DNA from: Diphasiastrum complanatum | Lineage: Eukaryota > Streptophyta > Lycopodiopsida > Lycopodiales > Lycopodiaceae | DNA: 64,000 nucleotides | Assembly: GCA_029204225.1 (NCBI GenBank) | Contig: CM055106.1 | Location: 42,174,368 to 42,238,367 of the forward strand | Direction: 5' to 3' | In this document: piece after piece, positions 22,801 to 33,532 of the stretch | How positions within the stretch are numbered: the stretch's first letter is position 1 | Layout of the letters: every line of letters starts with the position of its first letter | Program-made: the position numbers and the translations under genes | The notes under the pieces: model-generated | Databases searched by the model: none | Told to the model about the DNA's origin: nothing | Seen by the model: only the letters and a program-made list of their open reading frames with translations

Positions 22801-23245
22801 CATCCATACCTGAGTTGCAGCGGATCGCGATCCGCTGCAGAAACGATTTGGATCGCCGGTGATCCAGGACCAGAAACGCTGTCCCGGTTCGCGAAAAGAA
22901 TTGCAAATGTTTTTCTCATTGAGCAGGGATCCACCGCTGGTTGCAGTCCAAATGAATAGCAGAAATACTGAAGCAGATAGAATTGAAATGAATAGGCAAT
23001 GAATATATCTGCAAAAGAGATTTGCTTCAGTATCTGATATTTATTTGCTTTAGTATCTGATTGAAGTGAATAGCAGATATTGGGGGTTAACCATCTGAAA
23101 CCAAGCAACAGAACTGTTCTTTTGAAATCCTTTCACATGATACCCATATTGGCAGCTTCTGAAAAAGAAAAAACAAAAAGAATTTGCGATCCGGAAAATC
23201 CCCTAATGGGATTTTTCGGATCGCGTTCCGGATCCAAAACGGAAC
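22801..23245. repeat. GC-palindrome element, GGATCGCGATCC type
   Basis: The left end carries a perfect 24-bp palindrome at 22816-22839 (half-site TGCAGCGGATCG). More GGATCGC/GATCC words follow to about 22935. At the right end GATACCCATATTGGC (complement of the shared module) is at about 23139, then an A-rich run, then TCCGGAAAATCCC-CTAAT-GGGATTTTTCGGA, a near-perfect hairpin, and GGATCGCGTTCCGGATCC. The layout matches the other palindrome-word elements. Confidence 0.55.
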
Positions 23246-23830
23246 GTGCAACATAGATCCATACATACCTATCTCAACTCAAGTAGGCAGCCCTTCTCTA
23301 TCACTATGGGATATTATTTAGAGCAGTGAATATAATTTAACTCTTCTAGGTTGTGACTAATATTATGCATGCAGTTAGAAAGTTGACCGAAGAAATAATT
23401 TAGATAGAAGAAATGTAGAAGACTTAGCTGTTAGTTATCAAGTATGATTATCTACATCAACCATGTTACTGGCTAGACTTTATGTCAACAAAGAAACCTA
23501 GCTGTGACTTCAGTCCTCTGAATAGGACGTTGAGTTTCTTGAAATCACTGAAACTTCACTTGCAATCCTCTTTAAGCGTGAGCTTATTTATTTCTGGCAA
23601 GTTTTGTAGCTTGCTTCTTCAGAATTCTTCAACTAAATCATGCCAACAAGGGGTTTTAAGTGCATGAACCTATAACTTCTATCAGTAATGCTTCAGAGAA
23701 CTTCCACAGGAGAAGCAAGGTGATCTGCACAATGATTTCCAAGTTAATTGATTCTGCTATGAAGTCATCCGAGGAACTTTCGTGGATCTGTTCTTTGTTG
23801 GTAACATGTGTTGATGCATCTTCACTATAG

Positions 23831-24043
23831 GTAAGCTTACCTGATGCTGAAAAGACTGTGGAACTCTGGTATAATGACCGGATGGAAGTGAAGCAATGGC
23901 AAGAGCAAAGTATTACTGAAGCTCGTGCTACCAAGCGAGTTCACACTTTGCTCGGTCGTACACGTCACCTCCCTTATATCAGATCTTCAGATTATCTTGA
24001 ACGAGGCCATGCTGAAAGAGCTGCCATCAACACCCCTGTTCAG
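23831..24043 (+). CDS. POP: organellar DNA polymerase exon: fingers/palm
   Basis: 71 codons, VSLPDAEKTVELWYNDR through RVHTLLGRTRHLP to RGHAERAAINTPVQ. The HTLLGR and ERAAINTPVQGSAAD blocks are conserved in family A polymerases and pack next to the O-helix. Acceptor CTATAG (A instead of the commoner C before AG); donor GTATGG at 24044. Downstream lies the 23.7 kb intron. Confidence 0.94.
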
Positions 24044-24839
24044 GTATGGACATCTCATAATTGTTTCACTTCAAGATTGAAGGAGGGTGACAAGATATGA
24101 ATCTAACTGTATGAGAGACTTCTATTGATTCGCTTTCTCATCATATGCTCCTCTTTTTTGGGCCTTTTCTATGTGAAATTCTTGTGCAAAATCATCCATC
24201 TGCTATGAAACTCCTTATTGCATAGTACTATTAGAAAGATTTGGCAAATGTACCTTGATTCATCATTTATAGCCTTTCACCTTGAAAAGTATGAGAAGCC
24301 CAATATTGCTAATTGGGATAAATTGTAAAAGAGCATATTGCTCTTGGGGATATTTCTTTTATCATCTAATGTAATTTGAAAAAAATTGGTGTATTTTTTC
24401 TGATCTTTACTTGTTCCAAAGTATAGGTAGGCTCATTTGGTTATGTGAGTTTGGTCTGTTTTCTTCGTGATGAATCATTGTGTGTCTGTTTCTATGATCA
24501 AATATTTTTCTATCACACAGATGATGTTAATTGAGTACATTTTGTCGAGTCCGTACTTGTGTGCATTTGTATATACCAAATCTTGGATATTACCTTACAT
24601 AGTGTGTTCATTGTTGTTTCTTGACTTATTACCAGTCAACTAGAATCAACAAAAAACTTACCTCATTTACGTGATATACCTAATTGATTGATGAATTCTG
24701 AATATGGAGTGAAGCTTGCAATGCTGCTGTGGCATGTGGTTGTTAACTCAGCATAGCCAAGATAAATTTTGGGATGAAATTCAGCAGTTGGTAAGAGTTG
24801 ATTCTGAGTCATAGTAGCAACTGAAGCACAGTCTGACCC

Positions 24840-25617
24840 CAATCTAATCTCTGTCGGCTGTAGATATCTTTTGTTGAGGGCTGGAACACGAAGTCATCAG
24901 GTCAAGTTGGTTATGTTCTGGAAACGTCTGATATTAACCATTTCTAAAAACTTGCAAGGCAAAATCCGATAGCTGTGGGGAACCCCCTCGCTGGCTGGAA
25001 AACAGCTTTGTAGCTTCCCCAGAATCTGATTTATGGGTTAAAACCGGTTCTAATCTCTGAAACTTTTACAGCTCCCTGCTTGCTGATCTGTAGCAACAAA
25101 ATCTGATGCAAAAAACAGATTCGAAGATCCTACAAAGTGGACAAAAATCCGATTTCTATCCTGGAGGACCCTCGCTGTCTGTTCCACAGAGCTGTAACTC
25201 CAAAGAGCTGGAAATTGGGCCCCAAATCTCCTGAGAAATTCTGATCTGCAATAAGGAAACCCCTCGCTGATGAATCTAGTAAATTTTGCAAGAAAATCCT
25301 CCCCAAAAAGTTCTGAAAATCCAGGGATGAATCTGCAAATTGTGGATATCTGGCCAGCGCTGGACTTCCCTTTAGTTTTACCTCTAAAATCCACCTATAA
25401 ACAAAGGATTCAATGCTGCAAGTACAGCGATGGATCTGTATTTGAAGTCTGACTCAGATTCTTCAAAAAAAACAAGTATTTCTACTGCAAAGGCAGCGAT
25501 GGATGGCTGTTACCACAGCGATTTCCCTCCTCTACTCTTTTCTGAGAACTTGAGAATTCTTTCCTACACTTTGATAGATTTCTCTACTGCTGAAACTGAA
25601 CTCCCAAAGAAGGAGAT
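24840..25617 (-). repeat. leader region of a minus-strand LTR element
   Basis: Degenerate repeated phrases (CCCCTCGCTG at about 24987 and 25259, CCCTCGCTGTCTG at about 25170, AAATCTGATTT-like words between) ending directly at a priming-site complement. No gag frame found. Looks like the non-coding leader of a large non-autonomous element. Confidence 0.45.
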
Positions 25618-25905
25618 GGCTCTGATACCAGTGTAAGAGGTCCTAACACCACAGTAGCCCAGTGTGAGGACTGGTAGCATGCATACTGCCAAGTGTCGGC
25701 CACGTGGTCGGGACCCAACGTGGGGCCCTATCCTACTGACAGGGTCCCTATACTGTGTTAGGCCTGCCATGGCTATGGACCGTGCTGGGGCACACTACTC
25801 ACACTGTCATGCCCTGTTGGTTGTGTACGCTGGACATGACCCTGACTGTGGTATCTGACCTCTTGTGTTTTCTAGGGCTCGGCACTGGTTACCTGCTTGT
25901 AACAC
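25618..25905 (-). repeat. priming site plus LTR fragment, minus strand
   Basis: GGCTCTGATACCA at 25618-25630 (initiator tRNA-Met site complement), then TGTAAGAGGTCCTAACACC from 25632, as expected for an LTR end. The far end may be CTTGTAACA near 25904, where the plus-strand Gypsy sequence begins. Confidence 0.6.
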
Positions 25906-28790
25906 CTATCCAGATGCAGCAGACTTTGAAGCGCAAGGCGGGATCTCCTTTGGCTCATTAGGCTTACAACAAATCTCCTCTCAATCCAGAACAAAAGGAC
26001 AAGGCCAAGAAAGATGGATTATGCTTTTTCTGTCTTGGCAAGCATCTTGTCAAAGATTGTCCTCGCCGCACGGACATGAAGCTCCATGTTTTACAACAAC
26101 GTCAAGATAAGGACAAAGATGAGGAGATTTTGGAAGACTTATCAGTAAGCGATGATGAGTGCCTAGGCAGCCTGTATAGTTTTTCTTTCTTTTGCATGTA
26201 TGTAAGGTTTGGACATGAGGGTTTGTCTCATGTTTTAAAAGGGGGGGAGACCATCTGTTGAGGGTCCTCTTGTTACCTGTATGCAAATAAAGAGAATGGA
26301 GATTCAGTATTTGTGGTTGTGTTATGTGAATGTTGATTCTAGTTTTGATTCTTATGTTGATAATAATCAGATCTGCACACTCACTAATAAACCACAAGAA
26401 GCTTCATCTACTTTTGCATCCCTTAGTGCACATGCATTTTCTTTAGACTCTAGATGTGATCCAGCAAGTGAGTTGGAGAAGTCCATCTGCACTCAGTTTA
26501 AACACGTGCTAATTAGTAATATGCCAGTGGGATTGCTGCCTAGTCGGAACGTTGATCATCGTATTGAGCTCGTTCCAGGGGCAAGTCCGGTATGTAGGCC
26601 TCCTTATAGGATGAGCCTAAAAGAGGAAGAGGAAGTCAGAAAGATGTTGGAGGAGTATCTCAAGCTGGGGTACATCCGTTTGAGTTATTCACCTTTCGCC
26701 TCTCCTATTTGACTTTTAAGAAAAAGGATGGTAGTTTCCGGATGTGTGTAGATTACAGGGGATTGAATAAGATCACTGTAAAGCATAGGTATCCGATGCC
26801 CAGGATTGATGATCTACTGGATGCGTTGCAAGGTGCAACCGTTTTTAGTAAGACAAATCTCAAAAGTGGATACCATCAAATACGGATTCGAAATGAAGAT
26901 GTCCACAAGACGGCCTTCCGAACAACCCATTTCGGTCATTATGAATTTTTTGGTTATGCCATTTGGGTTAACCAATGCCCCAGCCACGTTCATGATGCTC
27001 ATGAACGATGTCTTGCGAGACTATATGGGCAAGTTTGTCGTCAATTTTATTGACGATATATTGGTTTTTAGTAAAGCGGTCGAGGAGCATGAGGTTCATC
27101 TCAAGACCGTATTGGGCAAGTTACAAGCTTCTGTCTTGTATGCCAATGCTCAGAAGACAAAGTTGTGTAAGACTCGTGTTGAGTTTTTGGGTCACATAGT
27201 GACTGCTGAGGGTATTTTGGTTGACCCAGCCAAGGTGGCTGTGGTTTAGAAGTGGCCGAGGCCTGCGGATATACGCCAATTACAATCTTTCTTAAGTTTT
27301 TGCAAGTTCTACCGGCAGTTCATTAGGAACTATTCCAAGGTAGCTGCTCCTTTGATGGACAGTTACGGAAAAACAACATATAGATCGGTGGGTTGCTGAA
27401 GCTCAACACAGGTTTGAGAACTTGATGGAGGCGCTGGCCACGCTCCAATTCTCAAGTTTGTTGATACCCAGAAACCGTTTGACCTAGAGACGGATGCAAG
27501 TGGCATTGTCGTAGGTGCAGTTTTGAGCCAAGATGGTATACCCGCACAGGAGCAAGAGCTGTATGTGAGTACATGCGCTCAAGGTGTGGAGACATTATTT
27601 ATATGGCGCCGAGTTTTATGTGCACACAGAGCATTATACTTTAAAGTATTTTGCACTCAGCTAGATTTGTAAGGCCGCCAAGCTCGGTGGGCCGAGTTGA
27701 TGCAGGAATTTCATTTGGAAATTCGCTTCCAAGGAGGGAAGGAAAATGTGGTCGCTGATGCACTATCGTTGGTACTGCATCAGATGAGCCTTGCCTGTAT
27801 TTGACAGTGATCTCATGGAGGAGATCAAGAGGGCTCAACAAAAGGACCCACATTGTTAGTTTGTGTAGCCTATGCATGCAAGTTAGTCGACCAAGCAGAA
27901 GAGTCAGCCTTGCCTGTCGCTTTTGTAGAGGAACACGCCAGTACTTATCTGACATACACCGTGAAGGAAGGTATGTAGTTGAGAAAACGGAAAAGTATTC
28001 GTGCCAGACGTGAAGGATCTTCATCGTAAGATACTTCATGAATGCCATGATAGTCCTTGCGCAGGGCACCCTGATATTGGTAAGAGTAGTGAGCTTTTAA
28101 GAAGGCATTATTTCTGGCCACGATTGCAGCGGGATGTAAGAGAGTATGTCCAACGTTGCACGGCTTGTCAGGTGAACAAGGCCGAGAGAATAAGTCCTCC
28201 GGGCTTGCTACATCCACTTGAGATACCTACAGGAAGGTGGGAAAGCATCTCTATGGATTTTATTGTTGGGCTACCCAAGACCCAGAATGGATTCAATTCC
28301 GTTATGGTAGTGGTAGACAGGTTTTCCAAGATGGCTCATTTCATCGCAACGACCAAGAAGGTCACAACTCCGCAAGTGGCTGAGTTGTTTATTCAGAATA
28401 TTGTCAAGTTACATGGTCTTCTGAAGTCTATAGTTTCTGACAGGGATCCCAAGTTTACGAGAAATTTTTGGATTGAGGTGTTCGCCAATTTGGGAACACA
28501 GTTGTGGATGAGTAGCTCTGAGCATCCTCAGACAGATGGTCAGACAGAGCGAGTGAATCAGATCTTGGAAGATATGCTTAGGGCATATGTGAGTAGTACG
28601 CAAACAGACTGGGTAAAGCATTTACCACTATTGGAACTTGCGTACAATGATAAGAGACATGCGTCCATTGGATTGAGTCCATTTGAGCTCAATTATGGTT
28701 TCAGGCCATTGTGTCCTGCAATCATAGGGATTCCGCATAGGGTACCTAGTGCTACAGAGTTTTTGGCTTAGATGCAGCAGAAGCTAGAGA
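25906..28790 (+). pseudogene. Gypsy pol relic (gag end to integrase), plus strand
   Basis: Domains in order: zinc knuckle CFFCLGKHLVKDC (25.9-26.1 kb, one residue short between Cys and His), linker to RT with LLPSRNVDHRIELVPG (about 26540-26580), RT (FRMCVDYRGLNKITVKHRYP, MPFGLTNAPATF, catalytic FIDDILVFSK near 27050), RNase H remnant (DLETDASG near 27480), integrase zinc finger and core (28001-28771; CTACQVNK, MDFIVGLP, VSDRDPKF, TDGQTERVNQ). Frameshifts lie near 26705 and 26945, with stops at 27247 and in the RNase H. Downstream chromodomain and 3' LTR are missing: the copy is cut off at the tRNA-like sequence at 28804. Confidence 0.9.
28001..28771 (+). pseudogene. Gypsy integrase segment of the relic
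   Basis: 257 codons open. HHCC finger (HPDIGKS, HYFWPRLQRDV, CTACQ), DDE core with the three acidic residues in MDFIVGLP, SDRDPKF and QTERVNQ, and the ELAYND...GLSPFELNYGF block. Ends before the GPY/F module. It is still the best preserved part of the element. Confidence 0.9.
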
Positions 28791-28803
28791 TGTCATGCAA
28801 ACA

Positions 28804-28876
28804 GGGCGGATAGCTCAGTGGTAGAGCATCCCATCCGGTATGAGGGAGGTCCTGGGTTCAAATCCTAGTCTGTCCA
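28804..28876 (+). tRNA. tRNA-like sequence (tRNA pseudogene or SINE head)
   Basis: Acceptor stem GGGCGGA/TCTGTCC (7 pairs, two wobble), D arm GCTC-AGTGGTA-GAGC, T arm CTGGG-TTCAAAT-CCTAG and discriminator A are all present. It holds good RNA polymerase III A-box (TAGCTCAGTGG) and B-box (GGTTCAAATCC) sites. The anticodon arm is poor: CCCAT-CCGGTAT-GAGGG has a mismatch and a C where the universal U33 should be. That argues for a degenerate tRNA or the head of a tRNA-derived SINE rather than a working gene. It begins 14 bases after the Gypsy relic. Confidence 0.55.
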
Positions 28877-28899
28877 TCCATATTATGATTTATGGATTT

Positions 28900-28990
28900 C
28901 TAACACGGGTCCGGGTGTCGGACGCGGATGCCAAAAGGTTGCGTCCGCCCCGGACCCTCATCTCTGATATTATTATTATATATATATATC
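28900..28990. repeat. GC-palindrome element, GGACGCG type, short copy
   Basis: CGGGTCCGGGTGTCGGACGC, then an A-rich centre, then GCGTCCGCCCCGGACCC, a hairpin with inverted arms, ending in a TA repeat (28970-28990). A GGTACC-type element follows directly. Confidence 0.6.
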
Positions 28991-29218
28991 ATAGTTCCTT
29001 GTGGTACCACCGTTATGGTACCGCCGGTACCATAATGGTGGTACCGCCAGTACGGTACCGCCCTCTCGTTCGCGGTACTAGAATGGTACCTTTTTTTTAT
29101 ATTTTTTTAAAAAAAAAAATAATTTTTTTTAAAAAAAATTTAGTGGACAATGTGGGTATCAGCTTGAAGCTCTTGCCGAGAGCAGTGCATTTATGTAGGT
29201 TGCCGGTAGTTTCAGCTA
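28991..29218 (+). repeat. GC-palindrome element, GGTACC type, copy 3, with conserved body
   Basis: Repeated GGTACCGCCGGTACC words (29000-29093), an A/T run (29094-29140), then the body GTGGACAATGTGGGTATCAG ... GTGCATTTATGTAGGTTGCC at 29141-29217. The body aligns to 4690-4765 with few differences. Confidence 0.68.
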
Positions 29219-29569
29219 CAAAATGTGTTAGACATAACTAAATAATGTACCTCTCAGTCTAGTAGTCAGTAGTTAACCATGAGCTCAAATCTGTTAGGTC
29301 CCCGTTATGAGGAGAAGCCATTATTGAGCTCGATTGTTAGTATGGGGTCTACTGTGAGACCTTGATGGTTAGGAGATGGTTGGATTGCATAGTAGGAAGT
29401 CCTGGGGGGTTCGGGGGGCTTGGGGGACAAAGCCTCCCAACAGTACGACCTCTTCATGATTTGGCCTTCCGACTCCCTGAGCGAAAACACACTTTTTGGT
29501 GTTTTGCATCCCCTTGGTCCTTTGGCTGTTTGCTCTCTCAGATGGTGGTTGCTACTATATAACTACCAC
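29219..29569. other. unassigned sequence
   Basis: No recognised domain or repeat, apart from a G-rich stretch around 29400-29440. Confidence 0.4.
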
Positions 29570-29880
29570 ATTGAGAGGCATTCATTAGAAGTTGGAGCAA
29601 CCTGCATAAATGCACTACTCTCGTCAGAACCGACAACCTGCATAAATGCACTGCTCTTGTCAAGAGCTTCAAGATGATACCCATAATGCCTACTAAATTA
29701 TTATTATTATTAAATTTTTTAAAAAATTTAGAGAAAAAAATATCAAAACAAATGTTATATATTATGCTACCGCGGTACCAATATGGTACCGCGGCACTAG
29801 TACGGTCCAACGGTACCAGTATGGCCCCGCGGTACCAGGATCCGCGGTACCCAGTACTGCGGGACCTATGATATATATCA
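29570..29880 (-). repeat. GC-palindrome element, GGTACCGCGG type, copy 4, reversed
   Basis: On the minus strand: GCGGTACC head (29770-29870), A/T run, body with GGCATTATGGGTATCA, and then the segment AGTAGTGCATTTATGCAGGTTG present twice in tandem (29598-29625 and 29634-29670 on +). Ends GCGGGACCTATGATATATATC, the same end as at 46470. Confidence 0.66.
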
Positions 29881-30430
29881 TGGCGGACCCCGGAAGCGAA
29901 CGTGCGTCCGGATGCGCGTTCGCGTCCGCGTTTGGACGCGGACACGCCAGGGGTGTGTCTGGGTCCCCAAACGAGTCCGTTTTTTTTTTTAATTTTGTGT
30001 TAAAAAATAAAATAAAAATATGGAAGTGTCCGACCCCGCGTCTAGGCCCGGACGCGCATCCCTATATATATATATATCTAAGGAAGCGGATGGCGGACGC
30101 GCCAGGGGTGCATCCGCGTCCGGACGCGTCCGTTTTTTTTTTTAGTTGTTTTTTGTTTCAAATATTTTTTTTTAAAAGTTCTTTTTGTGTTAAAAAATTA
30201 AAAAAAGAAAAGAAATTGGACACGTCCGACCCCGCGTCTGGGGGTCGGACGCGTCCGGGTCCGGACGCGGGCATTCCGGCCTGGACCCTCATGTCTGATA
30301 TATATATATATATATCTAAGGAAGTGGGGGCTGGACGCAGACGTGCGTCCGCGTCCGGACGCAGACGCCTCAAGGGTGTGTCCACGTCCCGACGCGTCCC
30401 CCATTTTCCAAATTCTTTTTTTTTCAAAAA
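29881..30430. repeat. cluster of GC-palindrome elements, GGACGCG type
   Basis: Three units in a row, each of GGACGCGTCCG-like words on both sides of a T/A run with the core TTTTGTGTTAAAAAAT (about 29991-30010 and 30185-30200), and each ending in a (TA)n tract (30062-30078, 30299-30315). The hydrophobic/Arg-rich open frames across it are repeat artefacts. Confidence 0.62.
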
Positions 30431-30448
30431 AAAAAAAAATACAGGCGC

Positions 30449-31208
30449 TTGCTCTGTGGTGCAATGCCTACGACACAATGAGGATGTGGGGTTGATGATG
30501 TTTATGGCTGTGGTTACGATGATTATGGCTGTGGCTTGTTTTGATGGTTATGGCTGTGGGGACCACAAGACCTACACACTACTATGTCTCGGTTGACAAG
30601 ATCGATTTCTCCCCGGATGAACTTCAACAGCTTACTAATTACTTATGGCACAGTACAGATGCGGGGGATTCGAAACATCTCCCAGTTTTCAGGTCCAAAC
30701 CGGACAAAGTGTCCCTGAAACCCTGTTTAATGTCGAACTTCGGACGGACGTTTTGGGCCGGCCGGCCGTCCGTTCCTCGTCCTGTATGTTCCAGAGGTTC
30801 CTATCGAGGTTGTCCACTGGCCGAAACAGACGGCACCTAAAATGGATCCCGTTTGGAGAAACTGGGCTGTCGGACGGAAAGTTGCAAAACTAGTCCATTT
30901 CACTTGACCTAATTGCGTTTCTCTCCCGTCGAAGGTCCATTTTGACTGAACCATATCCAAATCGAGCCAGGCTCGATCCCTTGGGTTTAGGGTCGGGACC
31001 ATGAACCTGTGGACTGTATTCCTGGACCATTAATGCATTCTACACAAGTTTAAGTGAATCCTACACAAGTGCTGCTTTGATGTTGAATCTGCACATATCT
31101 GTGGTGCAATGCCTACGACACAATGAGGATGTGGGGTTGATGATGTTTATGGCTGTGGTTATAATGATTATGGTTGTGGCTTGTTTTGATGGTTATGGCT
31201 GTGGGGTT
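30449..31208 (+). repeat. 540-bp segment flanked by 110-bp direct repeats
   Basis: CTCTGTGGTGCAATGCCTAC ... GGTTATGGCTGTGGGG occurs at 30449-30559 and again at 31099-31208 with only a few differences. The enclosed 540 bases contain a fragment (30963-31050; TCGATCCCTTGGGTT) that recurs at 49602-49685. No coding potential recognised. Confidence 0.65.
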
Positions 31209-31345
31209 GTGGGTTTGTGATGATTTGTTAGGGTTTAGGGTTTAGGGTGTTATGTTAACTGTGCCATTTGTTAGGGTGTCGGGTTTAGCGTGTTATGTTG
31301 AATGGTTGAACATGATGCAGATGTTATGAGAGATATGCAGATGTG
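31209..31345. repeat. telomere-like words
   Basis: Short TTAGGGTTTAGGGTTTAGGG run at about 31229-31250 within a G/T-rich stretch; only two to three units of the plant telomere repeat. Confidence 0.4.
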
Positions 31346-31347
31346 CT

Positions 31348-31382
<35 letters not shown>

Positions 31383-31635
31383 TTGCACGGAGCAAACCAT
31401 TTCTAACTAACCATTCAAATTCCACAGAGCTAACCATTTGTAAGCAACCGTGATAAATTAGCCATGACACGAATAATGTCTCATCTGATGCCAGTATACA
31501 TGATAGTCTGTGTGTATCAATATCTACAAGTCTGTGCTAAAAACATCATCCCTCTACGTGCCAGATGCATCCTCAGGGGTGTCAAATACAAAGTCTGGCT
31601 GGGAGTCTGGAGGCATCTAGGACTCCTCCAAGAGT

Positions 31636-32601
31636 TTACCTGTAACTGAGCCTCTGCTCCTCGAGCTTGTTGCGGATACCAGTGTGGTTGCCGAGGAGGC
31701 GGATGTATGAGAACCAGTGCGCACGCAGCTCTGCATCGTCGTACTGCCTCTCGCTCTGAAACAACGGATGCAGTATGTGGGCCACACTGTGAATGGGCTG
31801 GTGAAATTTATCCCATCGTCGCCGCCACAACCGCCTAATAGGCTCCAACCTGTGGAGCATACCATGTGGAGGCAACAATTACACGATTGCGTGCTGCGGT
31901 AGCAAGACGAAATAGAGTGCGAATGGAAGGAAAGATGGTGAGACGGAAAAAGTTATACCTGGTAGGGTCCAGCTCAGAACGCTGGAGAGACTCGCCTATG
32001 CGGTCCATGAACTCATATATGAGCCCCATCGTGCACCCCTTGCGATCAACGAGCCTCAGAACAGAGTAGATGAGGCGCGTGACGTCCATCAGCTGCTGCA
32101 TATCCACCCAGAAAGGCTCCATGAAGAGGATCTCGTGGAAGGCCAAGCCCTCTGGGGTCGTGGACAGGTCCATGGTGGTGAACTTTGCAGAAGTAGCCAT
32201 GCGCCGCAAATCACCCTTGAGCTTGTGTAGCTGCTCAAGCATGATGAACTGGAAGGCGAAGCGGGTGCGAGCGGGCTTCTTCAAGTCGAGCCTGCATTGA
32301 CAAACGAAATGAGAGGCACACATGAAACGAGCCAAAAAAGAAGAAGCATCTTGAACGAGCCAAAAAATAAAGTAGCATCTTACCTGCTGAATGTGCGGAA
32401 ATGGGCAATGGTGCGGTGCTTGCGTGTGACGAAGTCCACAACCGCAAGTGCCCTCGTAAGAATCTCACCGACCAAAGGCAGGCGCCCAATGGAATGCAGG
32501 AGGGGGTCCAGTGAGTGTGCGACAGTCCACACAATGGAGGGGTACTATGCCATAAGAAGCTCCCCCATACCGCGGCGGTTTGACGCATTGTCCGTCACAA
32601 C
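31636..32601 (-). pseudogene. hAT transposase catalytic-region exons (copy 2)
   Basis: Begins VVTDNASNRRGMGELLMA then TAG, YPSIVWTVAHSLDPLL, RALAVVDFVTRKHRTIAHF. After a short GT-AG gap comes ARTRFAFQFIMLEQLHKLKG with DLSTTPEGLAFHEIL, LIYSVLRLVDRKGCTMGLIYE, and after another gap PHGMLHRLEPIRRLWRRRWD. VVTDNASN carries a catalytic Asp; the in-frame stop makes the copy inactive. Confidence 0.78.
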
Positions 32602-32716
32602 CTTCGCGATCAGTTCATACGATCAGTGCACAGCTTGGAAACACATTGCACTACACAAAACTTTTGTATCAACATTAAGCAGTAAATGACCAAGCAACTA
32701 ATGAAAGAAAATTTAC

Positions 32717-33532
32717 CTGGACAACGCACTGTGACCTGACCTCTATCGCTGCGCGGATGATGCCGTAAATGTACTCAGCCGTATGCACTCTCCCTGCCTC
32801 GGAGGCGTCGATGCTGCGCAGGAACATGGAACCGTAACAACTAGAAACAATCACGTTGATGAGTGGACGTTTACGACAATCAATCAACCCATCAGCTATG
32901 ATAGAGCAGCTGTATCTATCCCAAGCCTCTTGCAGTGCGACTAGTCTCTCTCTGACGGATGCAACCCGCTCCTGGAGCAAAGGGCCGCGTAGTGCGTCGG
33001 TTGTGGGTGGTGTGTAGCCGGGCCTGCAGACTGCAACTTTCAAGATAGCCTCTCGAAAGATGCGGGATGATGCCATGATAAAGGGGAGGTTTAGGTCATA
33101 GAACATATGTGCTATGGTCCTGGTGGCCTCTCTGTGCTGCCCCTCTCTGAAAGATCCCGGCATGGACATCTGTCTGGTGCCTCGGGATGTGGATGGACGA
33201 TGCGGATCTGGAGGTGGTGGCATAGGTGTAGGTGCGGAAGCGGAGGTTGTGGACGGACCGTGCAGATCTGAAGGTGATGGCACAGGCGTAGGTGCAGTAG
33301 TGGAGGCTATGGATCCATGGGGAGTACGGAGTACTTGCAGAGGTGGTGGGGGTGGCTGTGGCGGAGGTGGATGCGAAGGCAGTGGCGGGTGCGGGTGCGG
33401 ATGCGGCGGTGGGGGTGGGGGCGGTGGCACTGGGTATACCAGTGGCAGGGGCGGTGGCAGTGTGTGCACCAGTGGAAACAGAGTCCGTGTCATCTGTGGA
33501 TAGCTCGCCGGGCTCAGCACTTGGCTCAGCAT
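32717..33532 (-). pseudogene. hAT transposase exon: Pro-rich linker and DUF659 (copy 2)
   Basis: Starts in a long Pro/His/Ser-rich linker, then FREGQHREATRTIAHMFYDL, FREAILKVA, ERVASVRERLVALQEAWDRY, IIADGLIDCRKRPLINVIV, GSMFLRSIDASEAGR and ends CVVQ at a GTAAAT donor. The IIADG-x-ID and FLRSIDAS blocks are diagnostic for DUF659 of plant hAT proteins. This is the best preserved coding piece of the element. Confidence 0.85.

Larger units (their letters stand above)
14651..23830 (+). other. POP: intron (9180 bp) with hAT and Gypsy relics
   Basis: Ends GTTTGT...ACTATAG. 14651-15690 and 23270-23830 look like plain intron. Inside are a minus-strand hAT relic (15690-18400), an internally deleted Gypsy element set in a CA repeat (18741-21465), simple repeats, two small tandem duplications and GC-palindrome elements. 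Confidence 0.8.

Noticed and set aside
28804-28876. Functional tRNA-Thr (anticodon GGT)
   Set aside because: Loop position 33 is C instead of U and the anticodon stem has a mismatch; kept only as tRNA-like.
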